Shown: positions 51,416 to 51,490 of the stretch, one piece after another
Position numbering within the stretch: position 1 is the stretch's first letter
Layout: every line of letters begins with the position of its first letter
From: an uncultured Clostridia bacterium
Lineage (GTDB): Bacteria > Bacillota > Clostridia > Oscillospirales > Acutalibacteraceae
Length of the DNA: 51,490 nucleotides
NCBI GenBank assembly: GCA_944380855.1
Contig: CALWIW010000012.1
Coordinates: forward strand, 1 to 51,490
Reading direction: 5' to 3'
Made by a program: the position numbers and the translations under genes
Notes under the pieces: generated by a model
What the model saw: the letters and a program-made list of their open reading frames with translations, nothing else
Databases searched by the model: none
Told to the model about the DNA's origin: nothing

Positions 51416-51490
51416 GGGAGCATAGCTCAGCTGGGAGAGCATCTGCCTTACAAGCAGAGGGTCATAGGTTCGAGCCCTATTGTTCCCACC
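51416..51490 (+). tRNA. tRNA-Val (anticodon TAC), cut by the window end
   Basis: Acceptor GGGAGCA/TGTTCCC, D-arm GCTC/GAGC, anticodon loop CTTACAA giving TAC (reads GTA), T-loop TTCGAGC. The window ends at the second C of the encoded CCA, so one base is missing. More tRNAs may follow. Confidence 0.93.

Overview
The window looks like chromosome of an anaerobic Gram-positive gut or rumen Clostridium relative, most likely Ruminococcaceae/Oscillospiraceae. The sequence is AT-rich with strong GGAGG ribosome binding sites and near-consensus sigma-A promoters. There are two secreted proteins with C-terminal type I dockerins, a glmS ribozyme in front of glmS, a NadA-type NAD pathway, an ArgJ-type arginine pathway and two [FeFe]-hydrogenase-family proteins. 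The genus assignment is inference; no rRNA is present.

Layout. 1-4408: possible transposon end, a dockerin protein with a C39-like cysteine-peptidase domain, a DUF5662 protein, mnmA and nadA, all on the minus strand. 4409-5301: tandem 67-bp hairpin repeats, a small XRE regulator and a bidirectional terminator. 5302-14100: arginine operon read argG-argH-argC-argJ-argB-GNAT-argD-argF, preceded by a promoter and an ARG-box-like site, and interrupted between argB and the GNAT gene by more copies of the hairpin repeat. 14509-16527: flavin reductase, membrane-anchored thioredoxin plus CcdA, tRNA-Ala(CGC). 16845-24064: a 1677-residue dockerin surface protein, then an autonomous gene joining a PLD-type nuclease domain to a P-loop ATPase. 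24115-27964: a frameshifted flavodoxin-like oxidoreductase with its PadR regulator, and a DUF885 lipoprotein. 28150-33257: dispersed repeat, tRNA-Ser(GGA), rhodanese, family 2 glycosyltransferase, and a two-component system. 33348-37790: GH42 beta-galactosidase with a GPH-type symporter under a palindromic operator, and a Cof-type HAD phosphatase. 37938-42804: putative H2/redox-sensing cluster (2Fe-2S protein, PAS-containing group C hydrogenase, PP2C/SpoIIE phosphatase, group B-like hydrogenase). 43029-46738: EEP hydrolase, sfsA, cysteine synthase, nfo. 46922-51490: glmS with its ribozyme, YerC/TrpR-like regulator, methyltransferase, hslO, and a tRNA-Val(TAC) cut by the window edge.

How the parts work together. 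The arg operon encodes the cyclic pathway from glutamate to arginine; carbamoyl phosphate synthase is not in the window. The GH42/symporter pair imports and cleaves galactosides. The hydrogenase cluster has the composition expected of a sensory rather than bulk H2-producing system. Thioredoxin plus CcdA form an extracytoplasmic thiol relay.

Most worth a second look: (1) a family of hairpins of almost constant 47-bp length whose arms differ between copies yet stay complementary; (2) the PLD-nuclease/ATPase gene as a candidate single-gene defence system; (3) the H2-sensing operon; (4) a symporter whose only well-placed start codon is AUA; (5) a transglutaminase-like domain whose catalytic His is replaced by Thr.
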